Shown here: one piece after another, positions 1 through 7,536 of the stretch
How positions within the stretch are numbered: position 1 is the first letter of the stretch
How the letters are laid out: every line of letters begins with the position of its first letter
Assembly (NCBI GenBank): GCA_041625575.1
Contig: JBFJTG010000042.1
Coordinates: 1 to 22,675 of the forward strand
DNA from: Litorivivens sp041625575
GTDB lineage: Bacteria > Pseudomonadota > Gammaproteobacteria > Pseudomonadales > Spongiibacteraceae
DNA: 22,675 nucleotides
Direction: 5' to 3'
Program-made: the position numbers and the translations under genes
The notes under the pieces: model-generated
Databases searched by the model: none
What the model saw: the letters and a program-made list of their open reading frames with translations, nothing else
What the model was told of the DNA's origin: nothing

Positions 1-126
1 CCTACGGGTGATGCCGTGATTTGTAGGAGCCAGCCCTGCTGGCGAAAGCCCGCGAATCCCTTCGCTTGCAAGGCAAGCTCCTACGGGTGAAGCCGTGATT
101 TGTAGGAGCCAGCCCTGCTGGCGAAG
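1..126. repeat. REP-element cluster (two direct, one inverted copy)
   Basis: A 46-base unit at 1-46 recurs at 80-125 with one mismatch (period 79). Each copy contains GTAGGAGC followed by a hairpin: stem GCCAGC/GCTGGC with a CCT loop, at 29-43 and 108-122. Between them an inverted element at 61-84 has stem GCTTGC/GCAAGC (64-69 and 73-78) and ends in TCCTAC, the complement of GTAGGA. The GTAG start and short GC hairpin match the REP/BIME elements of Pseudomonas-type genomes, which are thought to be mobilised by RAYT transposases. No RAYT gene is in the window. The cluster lies just downstream of the ftsN-like stop, a usual REP position. Confidence 0.85.
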
Positions 127-138
127 GCGACAATCCGT

Positions 139-687
139 TTAACCCGCCATCTTGCGTTTCAGCACCAGTGTCTCTATACCCTCGGAAATCAGGGTTGAGC
201 GCGCCTTGGATAATTTCGAGCGTGAGGTAAAGGGCCCGACATAGACCCGGTGCCAGGTGTCGTTATTGGCTTGCACTGCTTCGATTTTCGCGTCCAGCCC
301 CAGCAAGAGCAGTTCGGCGCGGCGGCGGTCGGCATCCTTGCTGGTTTTAAAGGAGCCCGCCTGCAAGATGTAGTTGTATTGCTCGCTAGTGGGTGCCGAG
401 TCGCGGGGCTGTTCGTCGGGCACAATCACTTCGCGCTCAGGTAATAGGGTGAAGAAGTCAAACTGGGTGTCGGTCGTTGTTTTCTTTTCGGGCTTGGCAG
501 GTTTTGGTGCAGCGGCCGTGCTCGTTTTCGTCGCGCCGTTTGCCGACTGACCGCTGTCGACGCCGCCCAGAAAAACAAGAAAAGTCAGAAAGCCACCGCA
601 CAGCGCGCCCGCGCAGAATACCACCCAGGAAGGGATGCCACTGCTATTGGAGCGGGTGGCGCCGCGACTATTTCTGGCTGTTGCCAT
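139..687 (-). CDS. ftsN: SPOR-domain cell-division protein, FtsN-like
   Basis: A 182-residue bitopic inner-membrane protein. It has a short basic cytoplasmic N-terminus, one membrane helix at about residues 20-41, a Lys/Pro/Ala/Thr-rich periplasmic linker to about 103, and a C-terminal SPOR domain at 104-179 with the QAGSF (109-113) and VGPF (150-153) signatures. SPOR domains bind denuded peptidoglycan glycan strands at the septum, and FtsN helps trigger septal wall synthesis. The ATG follows the argS stop with only 2 bases between, so translational coupling is likely. The argS-SPOR order next to priA matches the ftsN locus of Pseudomonas-like genomes. The linker is shorter than in E. coli FtsN. 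It could be another SPOR protein (DedD-like), but the context favours FtsN. Confidence 0.85.
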   Translation of the reverse strand: MATARNSRGATRSNSSGIPSWVVFCAGALCGGFLTFLVFLGGVDSGQSANGATKTSTAAAPKPAKPEKKTTTDTQFDFFTLLPEREVIVPDEQPRDSAPTSEQYNYILQAGSFKTSKDADRRRAELLLLGLDAKIEAVQANNDTWHRVYVGPFTSRSKLSKARSTLISEGIETLVLKRKMAG

Positions 688-689
688 TC

Positions 690-2375
690 TTACATTTCCT
701 CCGGCGCTGAAACGCCCAGCAAATCCAATCCATTGGCGATGACTTGTTTGACTGCGACCGACAGTGAAACACGGGCATTACGCTGGTCTTCATTGTCTTC
801 AAGCATTTTAAAACTGTTGTAGTAACTGTGGAATTCACCCGCCAGCTCGCGTAGATAGTTGGCGATGTTGTGCGGCTCGCAATTGGCAGCCGCAGAGGCA
901 ACCGTGGCGGGGTAGGCTGACAGGCGCTTCATTAGCTCCAACTCGGCTTCTTCGCTCAGGCAGTCCAGTGTGTTGCAGCTATTCTCGACAGACCAGTGCC
1001 AACCCAGGGTTTCGAGTTTGCGTAATACGCTACAAACGCGGGCGTGGGCGTATTGAATGTAGTAAACGGGGTTGTCGTTGCTCTGGGATATCGCCAGATC
1101 AATATCGAAGGTAAGTTGTGAGCTGGGTGCGCGAGCAACCAAAAAATAGCGGGTGGCATCGCGTCCCACTTCATCAATTAAGTCGCGCAGGGTGACATAG
1201 CTACCGGCGCGTTTGGATATTTTGACTTCGACGCCGCCGCGCATGACCAGCACCATTTGATGTAACACGTAGCTGGGCCAACCCTCGGGAATGCCTGCTT
1301 TTAAGGCCTGCAAACCGGCGCGAACGCGGGTCACGGTGCTGTGGTGGTCGGCGCCTTGTTCGTTAATAACCGTGGTAAAGCCGCGCTGCCACTTGTTCAG
1401 GTGGTAGGCAACGTCGGGCACGAAATAGGTATAGCCGCCATCGGTTTTGCGCATGACGCGGTCTTTGTCGTCGCCAAAGTCGGTGGTTTTTAGCCACAGT
1501 GCGCCGTCTTTCTCGTAGGTGTGGCCGTTGGCAATCAGCGTTTGCACGGCTTCTTCTACCTTGTCTTCCGAGTACAGGGAAGATTCCAAAAAGTAGACGT
1601 CGAAATTGATGTCGAAGGCTTTGAGATCAAGATCCTGCTCGCGGCGCAGATAGGCCACGGCAAAATCGCGGATGGCTTCGAGATTGTCCGGGTCGGCAGC
1701 GCCGGTGACGTGTTTGTCGGCAGCATCAATACGATCACCGGCCAAATAGGACTGGGCCACGTCATTGATGTAGTCACCGCGATAGCCGTCGGCGGGCCAC
1801 GCTTCGCTGTCGGGGGTGAGCCCCCGGCAGCGTGCCTGCACACTGATTGCCAGATTGTCGATCTGTGCGCCGGCATCGTTGTAATAGAACTCGCGGGTTA
1901 CCTCGTGACCGGTGGCTTCGAGCATGCGCGAGAGGGCATCACCAACGGCGGCGCCGCGGCCATGACCCACATGGAGGGGGCCGGTGGGGTTGGCGGAGAC
2001 ATATTCCACCTGCACTTTTTTGTTTTTGCCAATGTCGCTACGGCCAAAGTTGACGCCTTGCTCCAATACCTCGGTAATAATGGAGGTGACGGCGCTATTG
2101 TTCAGATAGAAGTTGATGAAGCCGGGGCCTGCGATTTCAACTTTGTTGACCATGGGGCTATCGGGCAGTGCGTCTATAATCGCTTGGGCGATATCGCGCG
2201 GTGATTTGCGCAGGGGCTTGGCCAGTGTCATGGCGATGTTGCTGGCGAGGTCGCCGTGGCTTTTGTCGCGGGTTAAATCAACCTGTACCCGGGTTTGCAG
2301 ATCGGCGGGTAAGGTTCCCCCCTCTTTCAGAGCATTCAGCGCTTGTTCAATCAGCGAGACTATCTGTGCCTTCAT
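690..2375 (-). CDS. argS: Arginine--tRNA ligase
   Basis: A 561-residue class I aminoacyl-tRNA synthetase that charges tRNA-Arg with arginine using ATP in the cytosol. The N-terminal domain (about 1-110) matches the Arg-specific additional domain that recognises the tRNA D-loop. The catalytic core follows, with SANPTGPLHVGHGRG (128-141) carrying the HIGH signature as HVGH at 135-138. A KISKRAG stretch replaces a canonical KMSKS loop, as is common in ArgRS. The C-terminal helical anticodon-binding domain contains YAHAR and ends in the usual short GV-rich tail. Length is close to the 560-590 typical of the family. The start ATG has a GGAG-containing Shine-Dalgarno at about 2384-2393. It lies between priA and the ftsN-like gene on the same strand and is probably cotranscribed with the latter. 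Confidence 0.97.
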   Translation of the reverse strand: MKAQIVSLIEQALNALKEGGTLPADLQTRVQVDLTRDKSHGDLASNIAMTLAKPLRKSPRDIAQAIIDALPDSPMVNKVEIAGPGFINFYLNNSAVTSIITEVLEQGVNFGRSDIGKNKKVQVEYVSANPTGPLHVGHGRGAAVGDALSRMLEATGHEVTREFYYNDAGAQIDNLAISVQARCRGLTPDSEAWPADGYRGDYINDVAQSYLAGDRIDAADKHVTGAADPDNLEAIRDFAVAYLRREQDLDLKAFDINFDVYFLESSLYSEDKVEEAVQTLIANGHTYEKDGALWLKTTDFGDDKDRVMRKTDGGYTYFVPDVAYHLNKWQRGFTTVINEQGADHHSTVTRVRAGLQALKAGIPEGWPSYVLHQMVLVMRGGVEVKISKRAGSYVTLRDLIDEVGRDATRYFLVARAPSSQLTFDIDLAISQSNDNPVYYIQYAHARVCSVLRKLETLGWHWSVENSCNTLDCLSEEAELELMKRLSAYPATVASAAANCEPHNIANYLRELAGEFHSYYNSFKMLEDNEDQRNARVSLSVAVKQVIANGLDLLGVSAPEEM

Positions 2376-2532
2376 GGGGGGTGGATCACTCCTGCCTGTG
2401 TAGTGTGTGGTTTATGGAAATGGTCGACTTTAAAGGCCGGCTATTATCCCTGTTTCGCCCAAGACTCGCCAGCACGGACTCAGTAAAGATGTGTGCTTTT
2501 CGGTGCTTAGGTAGGCTTTCTCGTTCCGGCTG

Positions 2533-4701
2533 TTAAAACCAGTCGAGCGGATCGACATCAATTGACCAGCGTAAATTTTTGCCGGTTTTGAGTGTTTCGG
2601 CGTAGCGCCGCCCTCGTTCCAGCAGGCCATGGAGTTGTTTGCGGCTGCCGGCGATGAAAATTAACGAGCTGCGATAGCGGTTGGCCTTGCGTGTAACGGG
2701 GGCGGGCAGGGGGCCGAGTAGCTGGGCGTGGTTGCCGGGCATGCCGGTAGCCTCACGCACCTGGCGCAAGAAGTCGTCGCTAGCTTCGAGGGTGGTGGCG
2801 TCGGCTCTAATCACGGCAACGTGGCTGTAAGGTGGCAGGCCGAGGGTGCTGCGCTCCTGCAAAACGCTATTGGCAAAGGCCGGATAGCCTTTGCTGATCA
2901 GGGCGTTGAGAATCGGGTGATCAGGCGCGTGGGTTTGTATCAACACGGTGCCGGGTTTTTCTGCCCGGCCGGCGCGCCCTGCTACCTGAGTCAGTAATTG
3001 GCCACTGCGCTCGCCGCCGCGAAAGTCGGCGCTGAATAAGCCGCCGTCGATATCGACCATGACAACCAGGGTGACATTGGGGAAGTGGTGGCCCTTGGCG
3101 AGCATCTGTGTGCCCACCAATATGCAGGGTTCGCCACTGTTTATCTGCTTGACCATGCGCGGCATGGCGGTTTTGCCCGAGGTCGTATCGCGGTCTATGC
3201 GCATAACGGCGGTGTCGGGAAAATGCCGCTTGAGGCAGTGCTCCAGGCGCTCGGTCCCCGGCCCTTTGAAATCCAGGTCGCGGTTGTGACACTGGGGGCA
3301 GTGCGGTAGCAGTGGCTTTTTTGCATCGCAGTGGTGGCAGCGCAGTTCGCGCCGACCGATGTGCACGGTGAGCGAGACGTCGCAGTGATCGCACTGCGCC
3401 AGCCAGCCGCAGCTATGGCATTGCAATGCCGGAGAGAATCCGCGCCTATTGAGGAAGACCAGCGCCTGCTCGCCTTTGCCTAAAGTGTCGGCGATGGCGT
3501 TGAGGCAGACTTCGCCGAGGCCACTATCGAGCGTGCTGTTGCGAATATCGACCAAACGAACGCCGGGAGGTTTGGCGCCACCGGCGCGCTTGCGCAGCTC
3601 AAGCCGTAAATATTTACCGTTGAGCGCATTGTGCAAGCTTTCCAGGCTGGGCGTTGCCGAGCCGAGCAGCACCGGACAGTGATTGTCCGAGGCTCGCTTT
3701 ACCGCGATATCACGGGCGGAATAGCGAAAGCCATCCTGCTGTTTGTAGGACGCGTCGTGTTCTTCATCAATGATGATGAGACCCAAATCTTTAAAGGGGG
3801 TAAAAACCGCAGAGCGGGTTCCGATCACAACCTGGGCGGCGCCACTGACTGCACGCTGCCAGTCGGACAGGCGCTCGCCATCGGCCAGTCCCGAGTGCAG
3901 GACGCTGATCTGGCCCGGAAAGCGCTGCTCAAACCGTTTTAACGTTTGCGGGGTCAGGCCTATTTCCGGAATGAGCACCAGCGCTTGTTGTCTGGCTGCA
4001 ATACAGCGGGCTATTAATTGTAGATAGACTTCGGTCTTGCCGCTGCCGGTAACCCCTTCGAGCAGGGCAGGCTGAAAACACCCGAGTTTAGCCGTGATGG
4101 CTTCAACAGCGCTGCGTTGTTCCGGGTTTAACTCAAGTGCCGGTGCGACGGTGTAGGCCGGCGGCGGTTCCTGCACGCTGGTGATTAGCCCCTTATCCCG
4201 CAGGGCCTTGATAACACCGTAGTCGTAGCCGTTTTTTTTCAGGGCATCGCGGGTGGCGCCTTGCTGATGTTGGAGCCAGTCGAGCAGGGCGGCCTGCTTT
4301 GGTGCTCGCGCAAGCTCTTCTCCCTTGGCATCTCGCCCGGCTTCGGTGAGCACAAAATAGCTTGGGCTCTTGTCTTGCGCCGCTTTTTCCTTGCGCAGCC
4401 GCACCGGCAGCATTTGCTGTACAACTTCGCCAATGGGGTGGTGGTAGTAATTGGCTGCCCAGCGCGCCAGAGCGAGCAGCTCCTTGTTGAGGGTTGGCAG
4501 GCTGTCGAGAGCGACGGCCGCCTTGAGTTTATGGGCGGGCACCTCGCTGTGGGTTTTGCGCCCCAGTACGACCCCTACCAGACGGCGGTTGCCAAAGTGG
4601 ATGAGCACCCGCATACCGGCGCTTATCTCGCCGCTTTCGGGGGCGAGATAGTCAAAACTGCGGCGCAGGGGGCAGGGAACGGCAACATCAAGAATTGTCA
4701 T
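2533..4701 (-). CDS. priA: Primosomal protein N' (replication restart helicase PriA)
   Basis: A 722-residue superfamily 2 3'-5' DNA helicase that recognises stalled forks and D-loops and reloads the replicative helicase. The N-terminal 3'-end-binding domain covers about 1-105 (it opens TILDVAVPCPLRRSFDY). The helicase core has Walker A GVTGSGKT at 216-223 and a DEEHD box at 312-316. A zinc module follows with four CxxC pairs (C428/C431, C437/C440, C455/C458, C468/C471), then helicase motifs V/VI (GTQMLAKGHHFPNVT, QVAGRAGR). Length is close to the usual 730. It is divergent from rpmE across a 222-base gap, an arrangement shared with related gammaproteobacteria. All catalytic motifs are intact. 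Confidence 0.97.
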   Translation of the reverse strand: MTILDVAVPCPLRRSFDYLAPESGEISAGMRVLIHFGNRRLVGVVLGRKTHSEVPAHKLKAAVALDSLPTLNKELLALARWAANYYHHPIGEVVQQMLPVRLRKEKAAQDKSPSYFVLTEAGRDAKGEELARAPKQAALLDWLQHQQGATRDALKKNGYDYGVIKALRDKGLITSVQEPPPAYTVAPALELNPEQRSAVEAITAKLGCFQPALLEGVTGSGKTEVYLQLIARCIAARQQALVLIPEIGLTPQTLKRFEQRFPGQISVLHSGLADGERLSDWQRAVSGAAQVVIGTRSAVFTPFKDLGLIIIDEEHDASYKQQDGFRYSARDIAVKRASDNHCPVLLGSATPSLESLHNALNGKYLRLELRKRAGGAKPPGVRLVDIRNSTLDSGLGEVCLNAIADTLGKGEQALVFLNRRGFSPALQCHSCGWLAQCDHCDVSLTVHIGRRELRCHHCDAKKPLLPHCPQCHNRDLDFKGPGTERLEHCLKRHFPDTAVMRIDRDTTSGKTAMPRMVKQINSGEPCILVGTQMLAKGHHFPNVTLVVMVDIDGGLFSADFRGGERSGQLLTQVAGRAGRAEKPGTVLIQTHAPDHPILNALISKGYPAFANSVLQERSTLGLPPYSHVAVIRADATTLEASDDFLRQVREATGMPGNHAQLLGPLPAPVTRKANRYRSSLIFIAGSRKQLHGLLERGRRYAETLKTGKNLRWSIDVDPLDWF

Positions 4702-4800
4702 GGCGCGATTATACGGAGTTTGTACCCGGCCCGGCAGGGGCGTATGCGCTGAATAGGGCGGCTGACACGATTTTACGGGCTGCGCAGTGCTGCGTGATGG

Positions 4801-4828
4801 TTGATTATTAGGCAGCTTCTGGTAATAT
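4801..4828 (+). promoter_or_regulatory. Candidate sigma70 promoter of rpmE
   Basis: A TTGATT box at 4801-4806 and a TAATAT box at 4823-4828 are 16 bases apart, each matching the consensus at four of six positions. They lie about 95 bases upstream of the rpmE ATG in the priA/rpmE divergent gap. This is an inference from sequence only. Confidence 0.4.
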
Positions 4829-4923
4829 TCGCGCCCTGTTTCGGCTCCGGCCGGTTTTAACCATCGATGACCCGCGCGGTGCCTGGCAAAAGATCAGGTG
4901 GCGGCGCATTTGAGGACTCCATC

Positions 4924-5139
4924 ATGAAAGCGGATATTCATCCGAAGTACCAAGAGATCACGGCGACTTGTAGCTGTGGCAACGTTATCAAGACTCGCTC
5001 TACCATGTGTCAGGACACTCACCTTGATGTATGTTCAGCCTGTCATCCCTTTTACACCGGCACTCAGAAAATGATGGATGCTGGCGGCCGGGTGGATCGA
5101 TTCCGCAAGCGTTTTGGCAACCGCGCTACCAAAGGTTAA
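4924..5139 (+). CDS. rpmE: 50S ribosomal protein L31 (zinc-binding form)
   Basis: A 71-residue large-subunit ribosomal protein bridging the central protuberance region. It has the four zinc-ligand cysteines of the C+ form (C16, C18, C37, C40 in TCSCGN and VCSACHPFYTG), so it is the zinc-replete paralogue rather than YkgM. The open frame extends upstream to 4867. The ATG at 4924 is chosen because the protein then starts MKADIHPKY as L31 does, and a GAGG Shine-Dalgarno lies 8 bases before it. It is divergent from priA and followed by a terminator-like hairpin at 5181-5209. Confidence 0.97.
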   Translation: MKADIHPKYQEITATCSCGNVIKTRSTMCQDTHLDVCSACHPFYTGTQKMMDAGGRVDRFRKRFGNRATKG

Positions 5140-5167
5140 TCTTACGCGCCACTGGATTAAGCTTGTT

Positions 5168-5992
5168 TTGTCTACGCGAGCGCCCGGTCGATTCCGCCCG
5201 GGCGTTTTTGTATGCCTGCTTTTTACCGGCAGTCTGCCTTCTTTTTCTGCTCAAGCCGAGCAGCAAGTCTATTGCAGCGCGCAGTCTGCGGACATGCGAA
5301 GCGCGAAAGCTGAGCACTTTATTGACGGTGATACCCTGCGTTTAAAGAACGGTCGCATCGTGCGTTTGATCGGCATTAATACGCCTGAAATGGGTCGTGA
5401 TGGACGCCCGGATCAAGCGCTTGCCGCACGCGCACAGCGAGTGGCTAGCGAGTGGCTGGCTGACGATACGGTTTTACTTCACATAGGCCTTGAGGCAAAG
5501 GACCGTCACGGGCGATTATTGGCGTCGGTATTTCGTCGCTCCGATGGCCAGATGCTGAGCGAACATTTATTGCGTCAGGGTCTGGGCTGGCAGGTAACGG
5601 TGCCTCCCAATTTGCAGTACAGTGAGTGTCTGGGTAAGGCCGAACAGCAAGCGCGGAGTGCCGGGCGAGGCGTGTGGGCCGCGCAACGTTTTCCGCTTTT
5701 ACCGGCAGACTCACTGATGGCGAGCGATAGCGGCTTCCAGCGGGTACGCGGTAAAGTGCTGAGCGTGGTCGATAGCGCCAAAGCGCTATGGATCGATTTG
5801 GACAATGGCTTGGCTCTGCGCTTGGGCAGCGACGACAGACAGTACTTTAGTGCAACGAATCTCGAGCAATTGACGGGTAAGGTGTTGACGGTGCGCGGTT
5901 GGCTGATTTATAGAGGAAAGCAAAAACAGGGCTACCCAGCCCACATGATGCATTTGCGTCATCCGGCCATGCTGGAAGGCATTGAGGAGTAA
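5168..5992 (+). CDS. Secreted thermonuclease (SNase family)
   Basis: A Ca2+-dependent staphylococcal-nuclease-type phosphodiesterase, probably exported. The frame is open from 5078, but that start would overlap rpmE. A TTG at 5168 gives 274 residues with a convincing signal peptide: basic MSTRAPGRFR, hydrophobic VFVCLLFTG, likely cleavage SAQA/EQ near residue 30. The nuclease domain shows IDGDTL (52-57) and the catalytic set R66 (RLIGINTPE), E74 and R116 (DRHGR), equivalent to Arg35, Glu43 and Arg87. A second beta-rich domain of about 100 residues (from about 175) follows, with RGKVLSV. The gene lies directly after rpmE, as related nucleases do in Pseudomonas. No good Shine-Dalgarno precedes the TTG, so the start is uncertain. 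Confidence 0.85.
   Translation: MSTRAPGRFRPGVFVCLLFTGSLPSFSAQAEQQVYCSAQSADMRSAKAEHFIDGDTLRLKNGRIVRLIGINTPEMGRDGRPDQALAARAQRVASEWLADDTVLLHIGLEAKDRHGRLLASVFRRSDGQMLSEHLLRQGLGWQVTVPPNLQYSECLGKAEQQARSAGRGVWAAQRFPLLPADSLMASDSGFQRVRGKVLSVVDSAKALWIDLDNGLALRLGSDDRQYFSATNLEQLTGKVLTVRGWLIYRGKQKQGYPAHMMHLRHPAMLEGIEE
5181..5209 (+). terminator. Rho-independent terminator-like hairpin after rpmE
   Basis: CGCCCGG (5181-5187) pairs perfectly with CCGGGCG (5198-5204) around a 10-base loop, followed directly by TTTTT (5205-5209). It is the obvious rpmE terminator but lies inside the predicted signal-peptide codons of the thermonuclease gene. Confidence 0.8.
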
Positions 5993-7309
5993 GTGGTGTT
6001 ATCACATTCAAAAAAAGCCTACAAAGCGGTTGAACGCAAAATATTTCACGGCATGGTTGTGCCGGAAGACTTAAGCTCGCTGACCACCATTGACCCTGCG
6101 GAATCCAAAAACACCGAGCGCAGCGGGATCTCACAGGAGGTGGCCGAGAATATCTGGGCCGCAGCCGAGAATGTTTTCCGCACCGGTATGCATCCCTATA
6201 TATCCGTTTGCCTGCGCCGCCACGGGGAGATGGTGCTCAACCGCAGTCTTGGCTTTGTCGAAGGCGCCATGGGCGAATGCGAGCCGGTTATAGCCGATCT
6301 ACAAACACCGGTGTGTCTGTTTTCTTCATCAAAAGCCATTAGCGCCATGCTCATTCACAAGCTGGCTGAAGACGGTGATATCGACTTGCTGACGCCGGTC
6401 AGTTACTACATTCCTGCATTTGCGGCGGGCGGCAAGGCCAATATTACCGTTCACGATGTTTTGTCCCATCGCGCAGGCGTACCGGGTATTGCACCGGACG
6501 TGCCGCGCGACGTGCTGTATGACCCCGCAGAGGCCCTGCGTTATATCTGCGAAATGGAAACCCTGCACAGTGACGGCCGCGTATCGGCTTATCACGCGGT
6601 AACCGGCGGTTTTGTGTTGGCCGAGTTGGTAAAAGTGACCACCGGCATGGACATTCAGCAATACCTCGACAAGGTGTTTCGCCAGCCTCTGGGAATGAAG
6701 TATTTCACCTATGGCATTGATAAAAAGCTGCAGGGCAGCGTGGCAAAGCATTATCCGACGGGCCTTACCAACCCCAAACCGATTGAAAATATACTCACCA
6801 ATGTACTGGGCGTGAGTGTGGCAGAAGCCACCGAGTTGTCGAACAGTCCGGAATTTATGTCGGCCGTGGTTCCCTCGGGCAATATTTATGCGACGGCGGA
6901 AGAGGCCTGTCGTTTTTTCCAGATGATGCTGGATCGCGGAATGTGGCAGGGTAAGCAGGTCTTGAACCCCCTGAGCGTATTGCGCGGAATTCGCGAAGTG
7001 GGTGGGGCGAGACTGGACAAGTCGCTTAAGCTGCCAATGCGCTACAGCGCCGGCATGATGTTGGGTGGCAGTCCGGTGGGCTTGTACGGCCGCAAAACCC
7101 ACCACGCCTTCGGCCATTTGGGTTTTTCCAATATTCTGTGCTGGGCAGATCCCCAGCGAGATATGTCGGCGGCCATTCTGACCTCAGGTAAGCCGGTGAT
7201 CGGCTCGCATCTTCTGTCTTTGCTTAAGCTGGTCGACCGCATTAGCACTGATTGTGAGCCGTGTGTGGATGGACTCTACGATTTACCCCAGTATCACCCC
7301 ACAGCCTAA
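5993..7309 (+). CDS. Serine hydrolase, class C beta-lactamase/EstB type
   Basis: A 438-residue member of the Beta-lactamase family (PF00144), which includes esterases, D-aminopeptidases and lactamases. The SxxK motif is SSSK at 111-114 (S111 nucleophile, K114). The second motif is YHA at 200-202, where true AmpC has YxN, and the third is HLG at 375-377, in place of KTG. These variants, and the lack of a signal peptide, favour a cytoplasmic carboxylesterase-like enzyme over an antibiotic-degrading one. The GTG start directly follows the nuclease stop (GTG at 5993 or 5996). A GAGGAG at 5984-5989 is better spaced from 5996, implying coupling to the nuclease gene. The substrate cannot be read. 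Confidence 0.85.
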   Translation: MVLSHSKKAYKAVERKIFHGMVVPEDLSSLTTIDPAESKNTERSGISQEVAENIWAAAENVFRTGMHPYISVCLRRHGEMVLNRSLGFVEGAMGECEPVIADLQTPVCLFSSSKAISAMLIHKLAEDGDIDLLTPVSYYIPAFAAGGKANITVHDVLSHRAGVPGIAPDVPRDVLYDPAEALRYICEMETLHSDGRVSAYHAVTGGFVLAELVKVTTGMDIQQYLDKVFRQPLGMKYFTYGIDKKLQGSVAKHYPTGLTNPKPIENILTNVLGVSVAEATELSNSPEFMSAVVPSGNIYATAEEACRFFQMMLDRGMWQGKQVLNPLSVLRGIREVGGARLDKSLKLPMRYSAGMMLGGSPVGLYGRKTHHAFGHLGFSNILCWADPQRDMSAAILTSGKPVIGSHLLSLLKLVDRISTDCEPCVDGLYDLPQYHPTA

Positions 7310-7536
7310 ACAAGGCGCGGAACACGGCACTGCGCGAATGTAAAAGCCGTCAACTCCTGCGAAGTCGGACCTTGTTGGCAAAAAAGCGACCTGCGCTGAC
7401 CTTGAGGCGCAACCGGCTTTTCTATATGCTTCTGCGCCACTTTGACGTATTTAGCGAACGGTTTTAGTTACTCGTTTTCCGTGAACCGATTTTGTGCAGT
7501 TTTTAGAGCTGTTTTTTTAAACCCTGAGCCAAGTTA
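7310..7536. other. Intergenic region upstream of maeB
   Basis: A 227-base gap with no credible gene. It contains T-rich stretches (for example at 7511-7518) just before the maeB ATG and no strong Shine-Dalgarno. I saw no convincing promoter pair, REP element or long inverted repeat. Confidence 0.5.

Noticed and set aside
1..126. Possible CRISPR array at the left edge
   Set aside because: There are only two direct copies with an inverted hairpin between them; the units are REP hairpins, not repeat-spacer units.
1521..2204. 227-codon open frame on the plus strand opposite argS
   Set aside because: It lies wholly within argS on the other strand, has no recognisable domain, and argS is certain; GC-rich codon bias produces such shadow frames.
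5078..5167. Upstream ATG start for the nuclease
   Set aside because: It would overlap rpmE by 62 bases and put about 30 residues ahead of a good signal peptide; the TTG at 5168 explains the protein better.
6329..7117. 262-codon open frame on the minus strand opposite the serine hydrolase gene
   Set aside because: Antisense shadow of a gene with clear catalytic motifs; no family resemblance and no ribosome site.
7442..7470. TTGACG followed by a -10-like box upstream of maeB
   Set aside because: The -35 looks good, but no hexamer at 16-18 bases matches TATAAT at more than two or three positions.
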